Assembly (NCBI RefSeq): GCF_017115165.1
Contig: NZ_JABXKF010000071.1
Coordinates: forward strand, 1-64,000
DNA length: 64,000 nt
DNA from: Nostoc sp. LPT
GTDB taxonomy: Bacteria; Cyanobacteriota; Cyanobacteriia; Cyanobacteriales; Nostocaceae
Reading direction: 5' to 3'
The position numbers and the translations under genes were made by a program. The notes below the pieces were generated by a model. That model was not told the DNA's origin. It was given only the letters and a program-made list of their open reading frames with translations, and made no database searches. Shown piece after piece: positions 37,464-46,500 of this stretch (positions within the stretch are counted from its first letter, which is position 1; every line of letters starts with the position of its first letter).

Positions 37464-38627
37464 TCAGCTTGACAACCAGCTTTCAATTAAGTTGCAGGCT
37501 GCAATTAAACCCTGTTCAGCATTAATTTTCTCACCAACTTCAACAGCCCGTTTTTTATAGTCAGGTGTCAATACTTTTTTGTCTAAAACATTAGCAACTC
37601 TATCTGCTGTCAGCTTCTCTGAATCCATAGCAGTTCCGACTTTTAATTTTTGCACCTGTAAGGCGTTAAAAAATTGATCGAAAGCAAAAGGTTCCACCAA
37701 CACAGGACAGCCATTACGCAACGACCGTGCGATCGTTCCAATTCCGCCATGAACGATCGCGGCGGCGGCACGGGAAAACAACCAATCGTGCGCTATAAAA
37801 CCATTGGCAAACATGACGTTATCCTGGCCGATGTCTGATGGTAACTGACTTTGATTAAAGTCTGCCCAGCCTTGGTGAATTAAAATTCGCCGACCTAATT
37901 TAGCCGCAGCGCGGACGTGAATTTCCACAATTTCTTGAGGATTTTCCAGAGGCTGACTACTATATGAAAGTACTAAAGGTTTAGGTTCCTGCTCGACAAA
38001 TTCCCTAATCTCTTCGCTGGGTTCGCCGCCGCTCCAATCTGAATCTTCATAAAACCAGAAACCTGTTTGATGTACATGAGAATATTCTGGAGATAATTGG
38101 CAAAAATGGGGACTGGCAGCCAAAATAAAGCGCTTTGAATTTTCGGTAGTTAGCCAACTTTTGTAATAAGGATAATATTTAGTTTTTGTGTCAGAAAATC
38201 CCTGAGGAAATGGAGTCACACGAGATCGAACCCAGCCAATATCATAAACATCTACTATTACAGCGGCAAATATATCCTGCTCAGAATCAGAAATTAACAT
38301 ATCTGCACCGTGACATACCTTTAACAGAGGTGTTGCACCCTCTATTATGTCATCGTTGTTTTTCACAGATTTTGTTTTGTCTTTTGACTTAGCCCTCAAT
38401 AAAGGCAATTGATTCCATAGTTGTGCATTACCTCGCACCTCTTCAGGACCAATCCTTGAGTGAACGCTAGTAAAAGCTTCCAGTCCAGCTTTTAAAACAT
38501 AGGAATGTACCGCCTCATTTACCACCATGCGTATTTCATGCCCTCTAGTTTTCAGGGCTTTTCCAAGTGCAATATAAGGCAAGTTGTCTCCTAATGTACC
38601 GTGAGTTGTGATGACTATAGTACTCAT
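37464..38627 (-). CDS. GT1-like (UDP-glycosyltransferase) protein
   Basis: The 387-residue protein has the GT-B layout of family 1. The N-terminal motif is ITTHGTLGDNLPYIALGKAL, and the C-terminal nucleotide-sugar motif is AAIVHGGIGTIARSLRNGCP, then VEPFAFDQFFNALQVQKLKV. The HGG and the later acidic/Gln pair are the donor-binding residues. Such enzymes glycosylate small molecules, lipids or natural products in the cytoplasm. It is separated from the GT-A pair by 336 bases with no supported gene. It is slightly shorter than average but complete. Confidence 0.8.
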   Translation of the reverse strand: MSTIVITTHGTLGDNLPYIALGKALKTRGHEIRMVVNEAVHSYVLKAGLEAFTSVHSRIGPEEVRGNAQLWNQLPLLRAKSKDKTKSVKNNDDIIEGATPLLKVCHGADMLISDSEQDIFAAVIVDVYDIGWVRSRVTPFPQGFSDTKTKYYPYYKSWLTTENSKRFILAASPHFCQLSPEYSHVHQTGFWFYEDSDWSGGEPSEEIREFVEQEPKPLVLSYSSQPLENPQEIVEIHVRAAAKLGRRILIHQGWADFNQSQLPSDIGQDNVMFANGFIAHDWLFSRAAAAIVHGGIGTIARSLRNGCPVLVEPFAFDQFFNALQVQKLKVGTAMDSEKLTADRVANVLDKKVLTPDYKKRAVEVGEKINAEQGLIAACNLIESWLSS

Positions 38628-38699
38628 GTATAGGTAGTAGTGAAAGGGATTGGGTTTAAATGAATCATGCGGACATGCAGTTGACGAGAAATTCTGCTA

Positions 38700-38890
38700 G
38701 GGGCAACAAAAATAACCTATTAATGTAGTGTTTTGAAATGCTTGGTATTTCCAAAGGCTGGGCGAGAGACAGCCCTCCCCCTGAACTTCTAGCACTGGAC
38801 AGCTGAGTTTAGCTTGGCTGGGGGTTGGGATGCACTGGGCGCAAAGCGCATACACTAGTATTCGCAATCCCCTAGTTGATTCTTTCACAC
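38700..38890. repeat. Dispersed intergenic repeat with coding-like shadow
   Basis: The stretch from TAGGGGCAAC to CAATCCCCTA has a self-complementary, GC-rich composition and gives a Cys/Pro-rich open frame (CIPTPSQAKLSCPVLEVQGE) of the sort that recurs in intergenic DNA of this group. A similar low-coding stretch with TGTCCGTTTGAACATTTGTC lies at 39230-39400. No gene is supported in 38628-39593. Confidence 0.35.
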
Positions 38891-39593
38891 TTTTCAAACA
38901 ATAATTCTAAAATTTCCTCTGAAAGTAGGACTTTCAAGCTTCTCATGATCGCCTTACATAATTAGCGATCGCTAAAAAGCGCCAATAAAAATAAAGGTTT
39001 AGTAGTTATATGGAAAAAAGTACCGCCTATGGCACTTTCTTTAAGGTTGCGATCTATTCTCGGATCTTTCTTAAGATTTGTGAGAGGGAGCGCTCACTAA
39101 CTACCAAACCCTAATACTTTATTATAGATTCTCAATGAAGCATTTACAAGTAATCAAATGCCAGCTATTTTAATAAGATTAAGACTCACGCAACTGGCAG
39201 ATATCTTCGTGTCAAGAGCCAAAAGTCAGATCGTGTCCGTTTGAACATTTGTCCTCAGGTTTGGTGGGAAGCTTTCCCTTAAGGTACAGAGCGCTCTTGG
39301 TAGTGAAGTAATCCTAAAACCTTTGCCCTCGCCACCCTTGAGTTCGTTGCGCTCGCAATGACATATTCTATTCGCCCCGAAGGGTGAAAGCGACGGCTGG
39401 CATTTCATTTTCTAGAAATCCCTAAAATTGCTCTTTTCCAGATAACCATGAGTGGTTAATTCTCAAGACTTACTAAGACTCAAGGTTAATAAACTTTGTA
39501 TAACAAGCCTTGCAAGATTGTAAAAAAAAATCTGGACAATGCATAGGAAGGTTAGAAGGGGTCAAAATACAATGTGCAGCTTCATAGAGAATT

Positions 39594-39615
39594 AGTATTA
39601 AATGAATTTAATACT
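39594..39615. other. AT-rich hairpin at the end of the peptide gene
   Basis: AGTATTAAA and TTTAATACT form a perfect 9-base stem with loop TGAA. It touches the stop codon of the precursor-like gene. It may stop transcription or protect the short message. Confidence 0.5.
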
Positions 39616-39806
39616 TAGCCAGCCTTGAACCCTCCCCTGAACGGTCCAACCGATGCTGATACACCCAACACCGTTGCTCCGGCTGCTATTGCGATCAATT
39701 CTTCCTCTGATAGTTCACTATCTAGTAATTCTTCTGAATCTAGTAATTCTTCTGATAGCTCACCATCTAGTAATTCTTCGTTGGTGGGTTTTTGTGAAGA
39801 GTTCAT
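39615..39806 (-). CDS. Precursor-like peptide with Ala-Gly leader (RiPP/bacteriocin candidate)
   Basis: The 63-residue peptide has an acidic leader (residues 1-43) made of repeats of ELLD and ELSEE (such as LLDSEELLDSELSEEELIAI) ending Ala-Ala-Gly. A small Gly/Val/Ser core of 20 residues follows (ATVLGVSASVGPFRGGFKAG). The LSEEELxxIAxG ending is the recognition type cut by C39 peptidases of bacteriocin exporters, as seen with NHLP/double-glycine leaders. The core has no Cys, so no thioether rings are expected. An AAGGGA site lies about 10 bases upstream. A C39 exporter is 4 kb away and shares its upstream sequence. The cleavage site is inferred. Confidence 0.6.
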   Translation of the reverse strand: MNSSQKPTNEELLDGELSEELLDSEELLDSELSEEELIAIAAGATVLGVSASVGPFRGGFKAG

Positions 39807-39841
39807 GTTTATTTTCCCTTATTGTCTATTCCATGTATTAA

Positions 39842-39925
39842 TTTAACAGCTTGTTAACATAATAATCAATACCTTATGTAAAACATCCGACTTTTCCCAC
39901 TTTTCCCACTTTTCTACTTAACCGA
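39842..39925 (-). promoter_or_regulatory. Upstream region of the peptide gene, shared with the exporter operon
   Basis: Read on the plus strand, ACAGCTTGTTAACATAATAA, then TCAATACCTTATGTAAAA and CCCACTTTTCTACTTAACC align with 49677-49748 (ACAGCTTATCAACAGCATAA, then AAGGCTTAGTACAAAAGATC and CCCACTTTTCCTACTTAACT). CCCACTTTT is tandemly repeated here. The shared ~75 bases lie upstream of both genes in the same orientation, which points to common control. No factor is identified. Confidence 0.55.
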
Positions 39926-40024
39926 ATCAGGACTTATACAAGAAAGGAAAAATACATTGGGCAAAAAGCCTCTAAACTTGAAGCGGGAGCAACGCGATTT
40001 TCTGAAGTCGGATATTCATCGAGC

Positions 40025-40145
40025 GATGGCTGCACCAACGTCTTCTCTACCCTTCGGGTTCTGCTTCGCAGTACGAGACGCTGCGCGTAGCTTGCTTCTC
40101 CGTTCGCGTTAGCGTCTGCGTTAGGAGAAGGAGTACGACGAACGC
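40025..40145. repeat. Palindromic intergenic repeat
   Basis: Alternating short palindromes (ACCCTTCGGGTT, GAGACGCTGCGCGTAGC, TTCTCC...GGAGAAG) match the repeated element type scattered through Nostoc-like genomes. No gene is supported in 39926-40201. Confidence 0.55.
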
Positions 40146-40201
40146 CAAAATATATAACGAAACATAAAGTTATATTTTTAACGTAAGACTGGGTAAAAAT
40201 T

Positions 40202-40303
40202 ATGATAAATAATCTTAATGAGATAACTCAAAAAGATGGCAACACAACCGTTGCTCTTGCTGTATCGCTAAATACTTCAGTTCTAGTTACGCCACTCTTG
40301 TAA
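40202..40303 (+). CDS. Possible 33-residue peptide before the first GT4-like gene
   Basis: An ATG opens MINNLNEITQKDGNTTVALA, then VSLNTSVLVTPLL and a TAA 16 bases before the GT4-like start. The C-terminal half is Ser/Thr-rich and hydrophobic, which would suit a modified peptide, but the frame may also be chance. The homologous region upstream of the second GT4-like gene has lost the ATG and carries a deletion, so the frame is not conserved there. Confidence 0.25.
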   Translation: MINNLNEITQKDGNTTVALAVSLNTSVLVTPLL

Positions 40304-40319
40304 AAAGGAGAAGCCAATT

Positions 40320-41570
40320 GTGCTTATTGGTTATCAGTTCAATTCATATGCAGAGAAAAGAAACATTATCGGCATAGTGCCTGACGCTAAATACAAAAAA
40401 GTTCACGATACTTTCAGCTTAAAAGAGGAGATTGCGAATAACCAAAATCGGCTTGCCAACCGCAAAGTTTTGTCCAGATTTAACACTAGAAATCCTAGAT
40501 TTGATTATTACTATCAATTTGATGATTCCGATCTCAATCAAGTTAGTCTACTTCATTTTTTCAATACTATCAGTTATGGCTCTACTCCCTGGATTACGAC
40601 ATTTGAAACGTACCTCCCAAGATTTGCTTGCCTGATTTCATATCCGCACACTAGCAAGCTAGAATCGGATTTTTCTGCTCTGAAAGATGAAGCTAAAATA
40701 CATAAGGCTTTGAAAGCACTATCTGGCGATGCTTGCCACCGCATTATTGCTATGTCTGATTGCAATGCTAATATGCAAAAAATGCTTTTAAAAGAGTTTC
40801 CAGAATATCAAGAAAGCATACAAAGCAAACTGATAGTTATGCATCCACCGCAGAGATTGTTGATCCACAAATATGAAGAAAAATATCTTAGTCTAGATGA
40901 AAAGATAAGGTTTTTATTTGTAGGTTCTGGTTTCTTCCGCAAAGGAGGGGAAGAAATAATTGAGATATTTAAATATTTGAAAGATGAATATAAATACAAT
41001 TTTGAATTAACAATTGTTAGTACTCTTACTATTGATCATTATGCTACTAAAAATCAAAAAACACCTGCTGATGTTGAAATAATAAAGTATTTAATTCAGC
41101 AAAACTCTGAATGGATTAACTATTTTCCAGGTCTGCCCAATCAGGAGGTTCTTGAGTTAATGAAAAAGTCTCATATTGGTTTATTACCAACCTATGCTGA
41201 TACTTATGGCTATTCTGTTTTAGAATTTCAAGCAGCAGGATGCCCTGTGATTACAACTAATATTAGGGCTTTACCAGAAATAAACGATAATAATGTAGGA
41301 TGGATAATAGAAATTCCTAAAAGTAGTTTAGGAGAAGCAATTTACACAGGAGAATTAATTTACATGACAAAAGAAGCTAGGTTTGTCATTAGTAAATCGA
41401 TCCGTGAGGGAATTGAACAAGCAGTACATGAGATATTTGCCGATCGCCAAGTAATTCTATATAAATCAAACAGATCGATCTCTAGAATTATCGAGCATCA
41501 TTCCATTGAAGACTATGCTTCTAGACTCAAAAACATTTACCTTGAAGCAATCCGGGCGGACAAAACCTGA
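40320..41570 (+). CDS. GT4-like glycosyltransferase, copy A
   Basis: The 416-residue protein starts with GTG after AAGGAG (40304-40309). It has GT-B family 4 features: RFLFVGSGFFRKGGEEIIEI in the second domain, then GLLPTYADTYGYSVLEFQAA with the E-x7-E-type donor motif (ADTYGYSVLE) and GCPVITTNIRALPEI. The N-terminal domain has MSDCNANMQKMLLKEFPEYQ. It should transfer a sugar from a nucleotide donor in the cytoplasm. It is about 88% identical to the next copy, and its upstream segment is duplicated too. Confidence 0.8.
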   Translation: MLIGYQFNSYAEKRNIIGIVPDAKYKKVHDTFSLKEEIANNQNRLANRKVLSRFNTRNPRFDYYYQFDDSDLNQVSLLHFFNTISYGSTPWITTFETYLPRFACLISYPHTSKLESDFSALKDEAKIHKALKALSGDACHRIIAMSDCNANMQKMLLKEFPEYQESIQSKLIVMHPPQRLLIHKYEEKYLSLDEKIRFLFVGSGFFRKGGEEIIEIFKYLKDEYKYNFELTIVSTLTIDHYATKNQKTPADVEIIKYLIQQNSEWINYFPGLPNQEVLELMKKSHIGLLPTYADTYGYSVLEFQAAGCPVITTNIRALPEINDNNVGWIIEIPKSSLGEAIYTGELIYMTKEARFVISKSIREGIEQAVHEIFADRQVILYKSNRSISRIIEHHSIEDYASRLKNIYLEAIRADKT

Positions 41571-41603
41571 TTTAATTTCTCACTGCGATAACCTTTTAAA
41601 TCG

Positions 41604-41768
41604 AGCGTGATATCATGTCCGCTTAAACACTTGTCATTGCGTACTCCTTCGGGTTCCCCGAAGGGTACGAAGTGAAGCAATCGCAGAGGTCTTACGATTG
41701 CTACCCTGCGGGAAGCCACTTCGTGCCTACGTTCCACTTCGTTGCACTCACAGCGGACATATCATAAG
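41604..41768. repeat. Repeat with TGTCCGCT inverted ends between the GT4 copies
   Basis: TGATATCATGTCCGCT at the left and AGCGGACATATCA at the right form imperfect inverted ends around short palindromes (CTTCGGGTTCCCCGAAGGG, CTACCCTGCGGG). A related end (CCGGACATGATATTACAT) follows, and a similar sequence occurs near 39.2 kb. No gene is supported in 41571-42122. Confidence 0.45.
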
Positions 41769-42122
41769 TAATTTGCCGGACATGATATTACATAGACAAA
41801 ACCATAACTTTGAAATGCTGTAGTGAGCGCTGTCGAATTTTTCGGTAATTGACCGCGATCGGAGTAATAGAAAAGGCATAAGTCTTATTATAAGATTGTA
41901 CTTCAACTGTTGTCGTTCCTGTTGTAGTTGACTATACTCAACAAGCAAATGCGGCTTTTGAAAGGTTTGACAATGCAGGAATATAGTAAAATCAACCAAA
42001 CTTTGGCGATCGCCAATAAATCTAACTGAAAAATTTATAAACGCTCGAGCGCTGTTAGTCTTGCTATATCGCTAGATACTTTGTTCTAGTTACGCCACTT
42101 TTGTAAAAAGGAGAAGCCAATT

Positions 42123-43355
42123 GTGCTTGTTGGTTATCAGTTCAATTCATATGCAGAGGAAAGAAACATTATCGGCATAGTGCCTGACGTTAAATACAAA
42201 AAAGTTCACGATACTTTCAGCTTAAAAGAGGAGATTGCGAATAAATTAAGTCGCCTTGCCAATGAAGAAGTTTTGTCCAGCTTTAACACTAAAAATCCTA
42301 GATTTGATTATTACTATCAATTTGATGATTTCGATCTAAATCAAGTTAGTCTACTTCATTTTTTCAACACTATCAGTTATGGCTCTACTCCCTGGATTAC
42401 GACATTTGAAACGTACCTCCCAAGATTTGCTTGCCTGATTTCATATCCGCACACTAGCAAGCTAGAATCAGATTTTTCTGCTCTGAAAGCTGAAGTTAAA
42501 ATACATAAGGCTTTTAAAGCACTATCTGGCAATGCTTGCCACCGCATTATTGCTATGTCTGATTGCAATGCTAATAGGCAAACAATGCTTCTAAAAAAAT
42601 TTCCAGAATATCAAGAAAGCATACAAAGCAAACTGATAGTTATGCATCCGCCGCAAAGATTGCTTAACTATAAATATGAAGACAAACAGCTTAGTCTAGA
42701 TGAAAAGATAAGATTTTTATTTGTAGGTTCTAGTTTCTTCCGCAAAGGAGGACAAGAAATTATTGAGACATTCAAATATTTGAAAGATGAATATAAATAC
42801 AATTTTGAATTAACAATTGTTAGTTCTTTTGTGATTGATTATTATGCTATTAAAAATAAAAAAACACCCGCTGATGTTGAAAGGACAAAGCATCTAATTC
42901 AGCAAAACTCTGACTGGATTAACTATTTTCCACGTCTGCCTAATCAGGAGGTTCTTGAGTTAATGAAAAAGTCTCATATTGGTTTATTACCAACCTATGC
43001 TGATACTTATGGCTATTCTGTTTTAGAATTTCAAGCAGCAGGATGCCCTGTGATTACAACTAATATTAGGGCTTTACCAGAAATAAACGATAATAATGTA
43101 GGATGGATAATAGAAATTCCTAAAGATAGTTTAGGAGAAGCAATTTACACGACAAAAGAAGGTGGATTCGTCATTAGTAAATTGATCCGTAAGGGAATTG
43201 AGCAAGCAGTACATGAGATATTTGCCGATCGCAAAGTAATTCTAGATAAATCAAACAGATCGATCTCTAGAATTATCGAGCATCATTCCATTGAAGACTA
43301 TGCTTCTAGACTAAAAAACATTTACCTTGAAGCAATCCGAGCAGACAAAACCTGA
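42123..43355 (+). CDS. GT4-like glycosyltransferase, copy B
   Basis: The 410-residue protein starts with GTG after AAAAAGGAGAAG, the same as copy A. It is homologous throughout and has GLLPTYADTYGYSVLEFQAA and GCPVITTNIRALPEI unchanged. It lacks six residues after AIYT compared with copy A. Substitutions are spread mainly in the N-terminal, acceptor-side domain and in the region SSFFRKGGQEIIETF, which would fit a change of acceptor. It converges with the exporter operon, 159 bases away. Confidence 0.8.
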   Translation: MLVGYQFNSYAEERNIIGIVPDVKYKKVHDTFSLKEEIANKLSRLANEEVLSSFNTKNPRFDYYYQFDDFDLNQVSLLHFFNTISYGSTPWITTFETYLPRFACLISYPHTSKLESDFSALKAEVKIHKAFKALSGNACHRIIAMSDCNANRQTMLLKKFPEYQESIQSKLIVMHPPQRLLNYKYEDKQLSLDEKIRFLFVGSSFFRKGGQEIIETFKYLKDEYKYNFELTIVSSFVIDYYAIKNKKTPADVERTKHLIQQNSDWINYFPRLPNQEVLELMKKSHIGLLPTYADTYGYSVLEFQAAGCPVITTNIRALPEINDNNVGWIIEIPKDSLGEAIYTTKEGGFVISKLIRKGIEQAVHEIFADRKVILDKSNRSISRIIEHHSIEDYASRLKNIYLEAIRADKT

Positions 43356-43514
43356 TTTAATTTCCCAGCATTGTCAAGTTAATCAGGAGGACGGTAGATA
43401 GTAAAATCTGGATACTGCCTCTGCTCTGTTCGTTGCCCATAATGTACCCTTGTCATCGCTTTGCTAATGAAATCATCAGCTTGCAGTTTGGTTGTATTTT
43501 GCCTTCTTTTTAGA

Positions 43515-46500
43515 TTACTGTTCAATTAAGTTGACAATGCCCTGCCGAGCTATTAACTGAGCAAACAATCCTTCAGTAGTTGCTAATTCTTGAAAAGTTC
43601 CTTGTTGCACAACTCGGCCTGCTTTAAGTACATAAATGCGGTGAGCATTGCGGATGGTACTAAGCCGATGAGCAATAATGATTCTAGTGACTTGCAATTT
43701 ATCCAAGCTTTGACTAACTATCGCTTGGGTTGTGTTATCGAGCGCACTAGTTGCTTCATCAAACAGTAAAATTTTCGGTTTGAGTGCTAAAGCTCGTGCA
43801 ATCAATAGTCGTTGCCGTTGCCCACCGGAAAGATTACTACCGCCTTCACTGACGACTGTGTGCATTCCCATCGGCATGGCAGCAATATCATCTGCTAAAC
43901 CTGCCATTCGAGCTGCTTCCCAAGCTTGATCCATCGTCAGGGTTGCACCACTAGTAATATTATTAAAAATAGAAGCTGACATTAGCCGACTATTCTGCAA
44001 TACAACACCTAATTGACGGCGTACAGCATGAATATCTACAGAGGCTAAATCTTGTCCGTCGTAATAAACCTTGCCTGATTTAGGGGATTCAAACCCTAAA
44101 AGTAGTCTTAATAAAGTTGATTTTCCACTACCAGAAGAACCAACAATCGCAACGAATTCCCCAGCTTGAGCCTGAATACTAACGTTATCTAATACTAAAG
44201 GATAATCATTACTGTAGCGAAAACTGACACGCTTTAGGACTAATCTACCTGAAAGTTTTCCAGGATCTGCTTGGTTGAAGGTAATTTCTGGTTCTGCAAG
44301 AAGAATTGGTTTAGCTCGTTGCCACAAAGGCAAGATTTGCAAAACTTCTACGGCTGTATTGCTGAGGCTAGTTACTCCATGAATAAAAGTACTAAAAGCA
44401 ACATTAAATGCTAAGAAAGTACCAGTGGATAAGCTAGGTTGTCTCGATAAATGGGACTGTTCAATTAAAATAGCAGCAAACCAAAATAAAGCCGCAGTCG
44501 TTAAGGTAGGTAATACTTGATTAATTACAGCAAGATTATCTTCAATACCTTGCTTACTAAGCATTCGTTTTAGTTGTTGGGTATACTGTTGACCCCAGTA
44601 AGCAAAAGCACGAGTTTCAGCTTTAGCGACTCTGAGTTTAGCTACTCCATTAATCAACTGTACAACTACCCCAAAGATTTTACCTTCATAGTTTAATCCC
44701 GAACGAGCTATACGGAGGATCGCAATACCGAAGATGATAGTCACAGCAGTATTTATCAGTGCTACTGCACAAGCTAATAGAGCTAAGGAAATATTGTAGT
44801 ATAACAATAATCCGAGATTGAGCAACGAAAACAAGCTAGAAAGGGTTGATTTTAAGATTGTATTACCCAATCTTTGGTGAATTTGACTAACAGCAGTGAC
44901 TCTAGAATTTAAATCACCAAATGAAAAAGAGCGGAAAAAAGAAAGCTTGAGATTAAGTAATCGATCCCAAACTGCTGCTTGAATAGAGGAGGTGGCAAAA
45001 GTTTCTAGCCTAATCGTAGTCAGCCCTTGAATTAATTGAAACAACGTTGTGCCTACATTAGCAGCCACTAATCCAAAAGCAACTTGACCCAGTAGAGCGC
45101 GATTTGCATCAGGGATAGCTTTGTCAATTAAAATAGCTGTAGCAAAAGGCGTGAGCATTCCAAGTAAAGTAGCTGCAATTCCCGCCCCTGAAATTACAAT
45201 CAACTCTCTATAATGTCGTTGGAAAGCAAACTGAAGTAAATCAATAGCTCTGGGATGTTTCTGGCTGAACGGTCGATAAAATATGTAAGCATTTGGAATT
45301 AGTGTTGCTGCCGTGCGAGCATCTACAGGGACGGAGGTTTGTTCGCTAGGCGAATAGAGTTGATAACGGGTATCAGACGTTGGTAACAATGCCACTGGCA
45401 ACTTGGTCTTTTCGGTATATGCCAATATCGGACCGAGATCCTGTCGCCACCAGTTGTCCGGCAACTTAATTTGCCGCACTCGAATACACGAAGCGCGAGC
45501 TAGAGCCTCTACAGAGTCTTTGATTTCCTGGGAATCTGCGGAAATTACTGGGGGGCGAATTTCAATTCCTAAAGCTTTGCCTACAGCACCAGCCGCGACT
45601 AATAAAGCTTGCTGGCTGTCACCTAAATAAAGATTTTTATTCAAAGCTGAGCGATTACTTACTTTATCTGACCTTGGTTGCAGCACAGATGCCAATTCTG
45701 CTAATGTTTGTGTCATTAACTCGCGTTCAAGGCGTTCCTTTGACTCTAATCTGAGTAATTCTATATCTATCTTTTGTATAGGATTTTTGATAGCATCTAT
45801 TTTAGTTAAAGAAGTGGGAGAAATAGAGGAATCATCAGCAACATTAGTTTCTGCTATTGGGACAATATTAGATTCAAGCTTAAAGTTTTGTTCGCTACGA
45901 ATCAATTGCAAGTATGTCCCTTCAATTTGCTGTAATTGCTCATGAGTTCCTTGTTGAACTATCTTTCCGCGTTCGATAACAATAATTTCATCGCAATCTT
46001 GTATAGTCGAAAGTCGATGTGCCACAATGATGCAAGTGCAACCACGCGCTTTTAGATTCTGACTGACTTGGTTTTCAATCTTGGCATCTAAGGCACTGGT
46101 AGCTTCATCTAAAATCAGGATGCTGGGATGATTAACCAAGGCACGCGCAATTTCTAAGCGTTGTCGCTGACCACCGCTAAGATTAGCAGCACCCTCTAAC
46201 AGTTCTGCATTGTATCCTCTTGGTAGAGAAGCGATCGCATCATGAATCTGAGCATCTTGACAAGCCTGAACTAAATATTCATTGGGTATAGTACTGTCCC
46301 AAAGTGTTAAGTTATCTTTGACACTGCCAGCAAAGAAAAAGATTTCTTGGTCTACAGCAGAGATAGAATTGACCAATACCTGGCGGTCAATTTGTTCTCT
46401 GAGTTCGCCATCGAAGTAAATTTCTCCTTGCCAGAGTTCGTAAAGTCCACACAAAAGTTTAGCAATAGTAGACTTCCCACAACCACTAGCACCTACTAGA

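Noticed and set aside
38697..38897. 66-codon Cys/Pro-rich minus-strand frame
   Set aside because: It lies in a repeat-like intergenic stretch, has no good start site and looks like a repeat shadow.
39645..39680. PatS/HetN-like signal in the peptide core (FRGGF)
   Set aside because: The required RGSGR motif is not present; the likeness is only Arg-Gly-Gly.
43378..43455. Small minus-strand frame after the exporter gene (MTRVHYGQRTEQ...)
   Set aside because: 25 codons with no clear ribosome-binding site and no known pattern; left uncalled.
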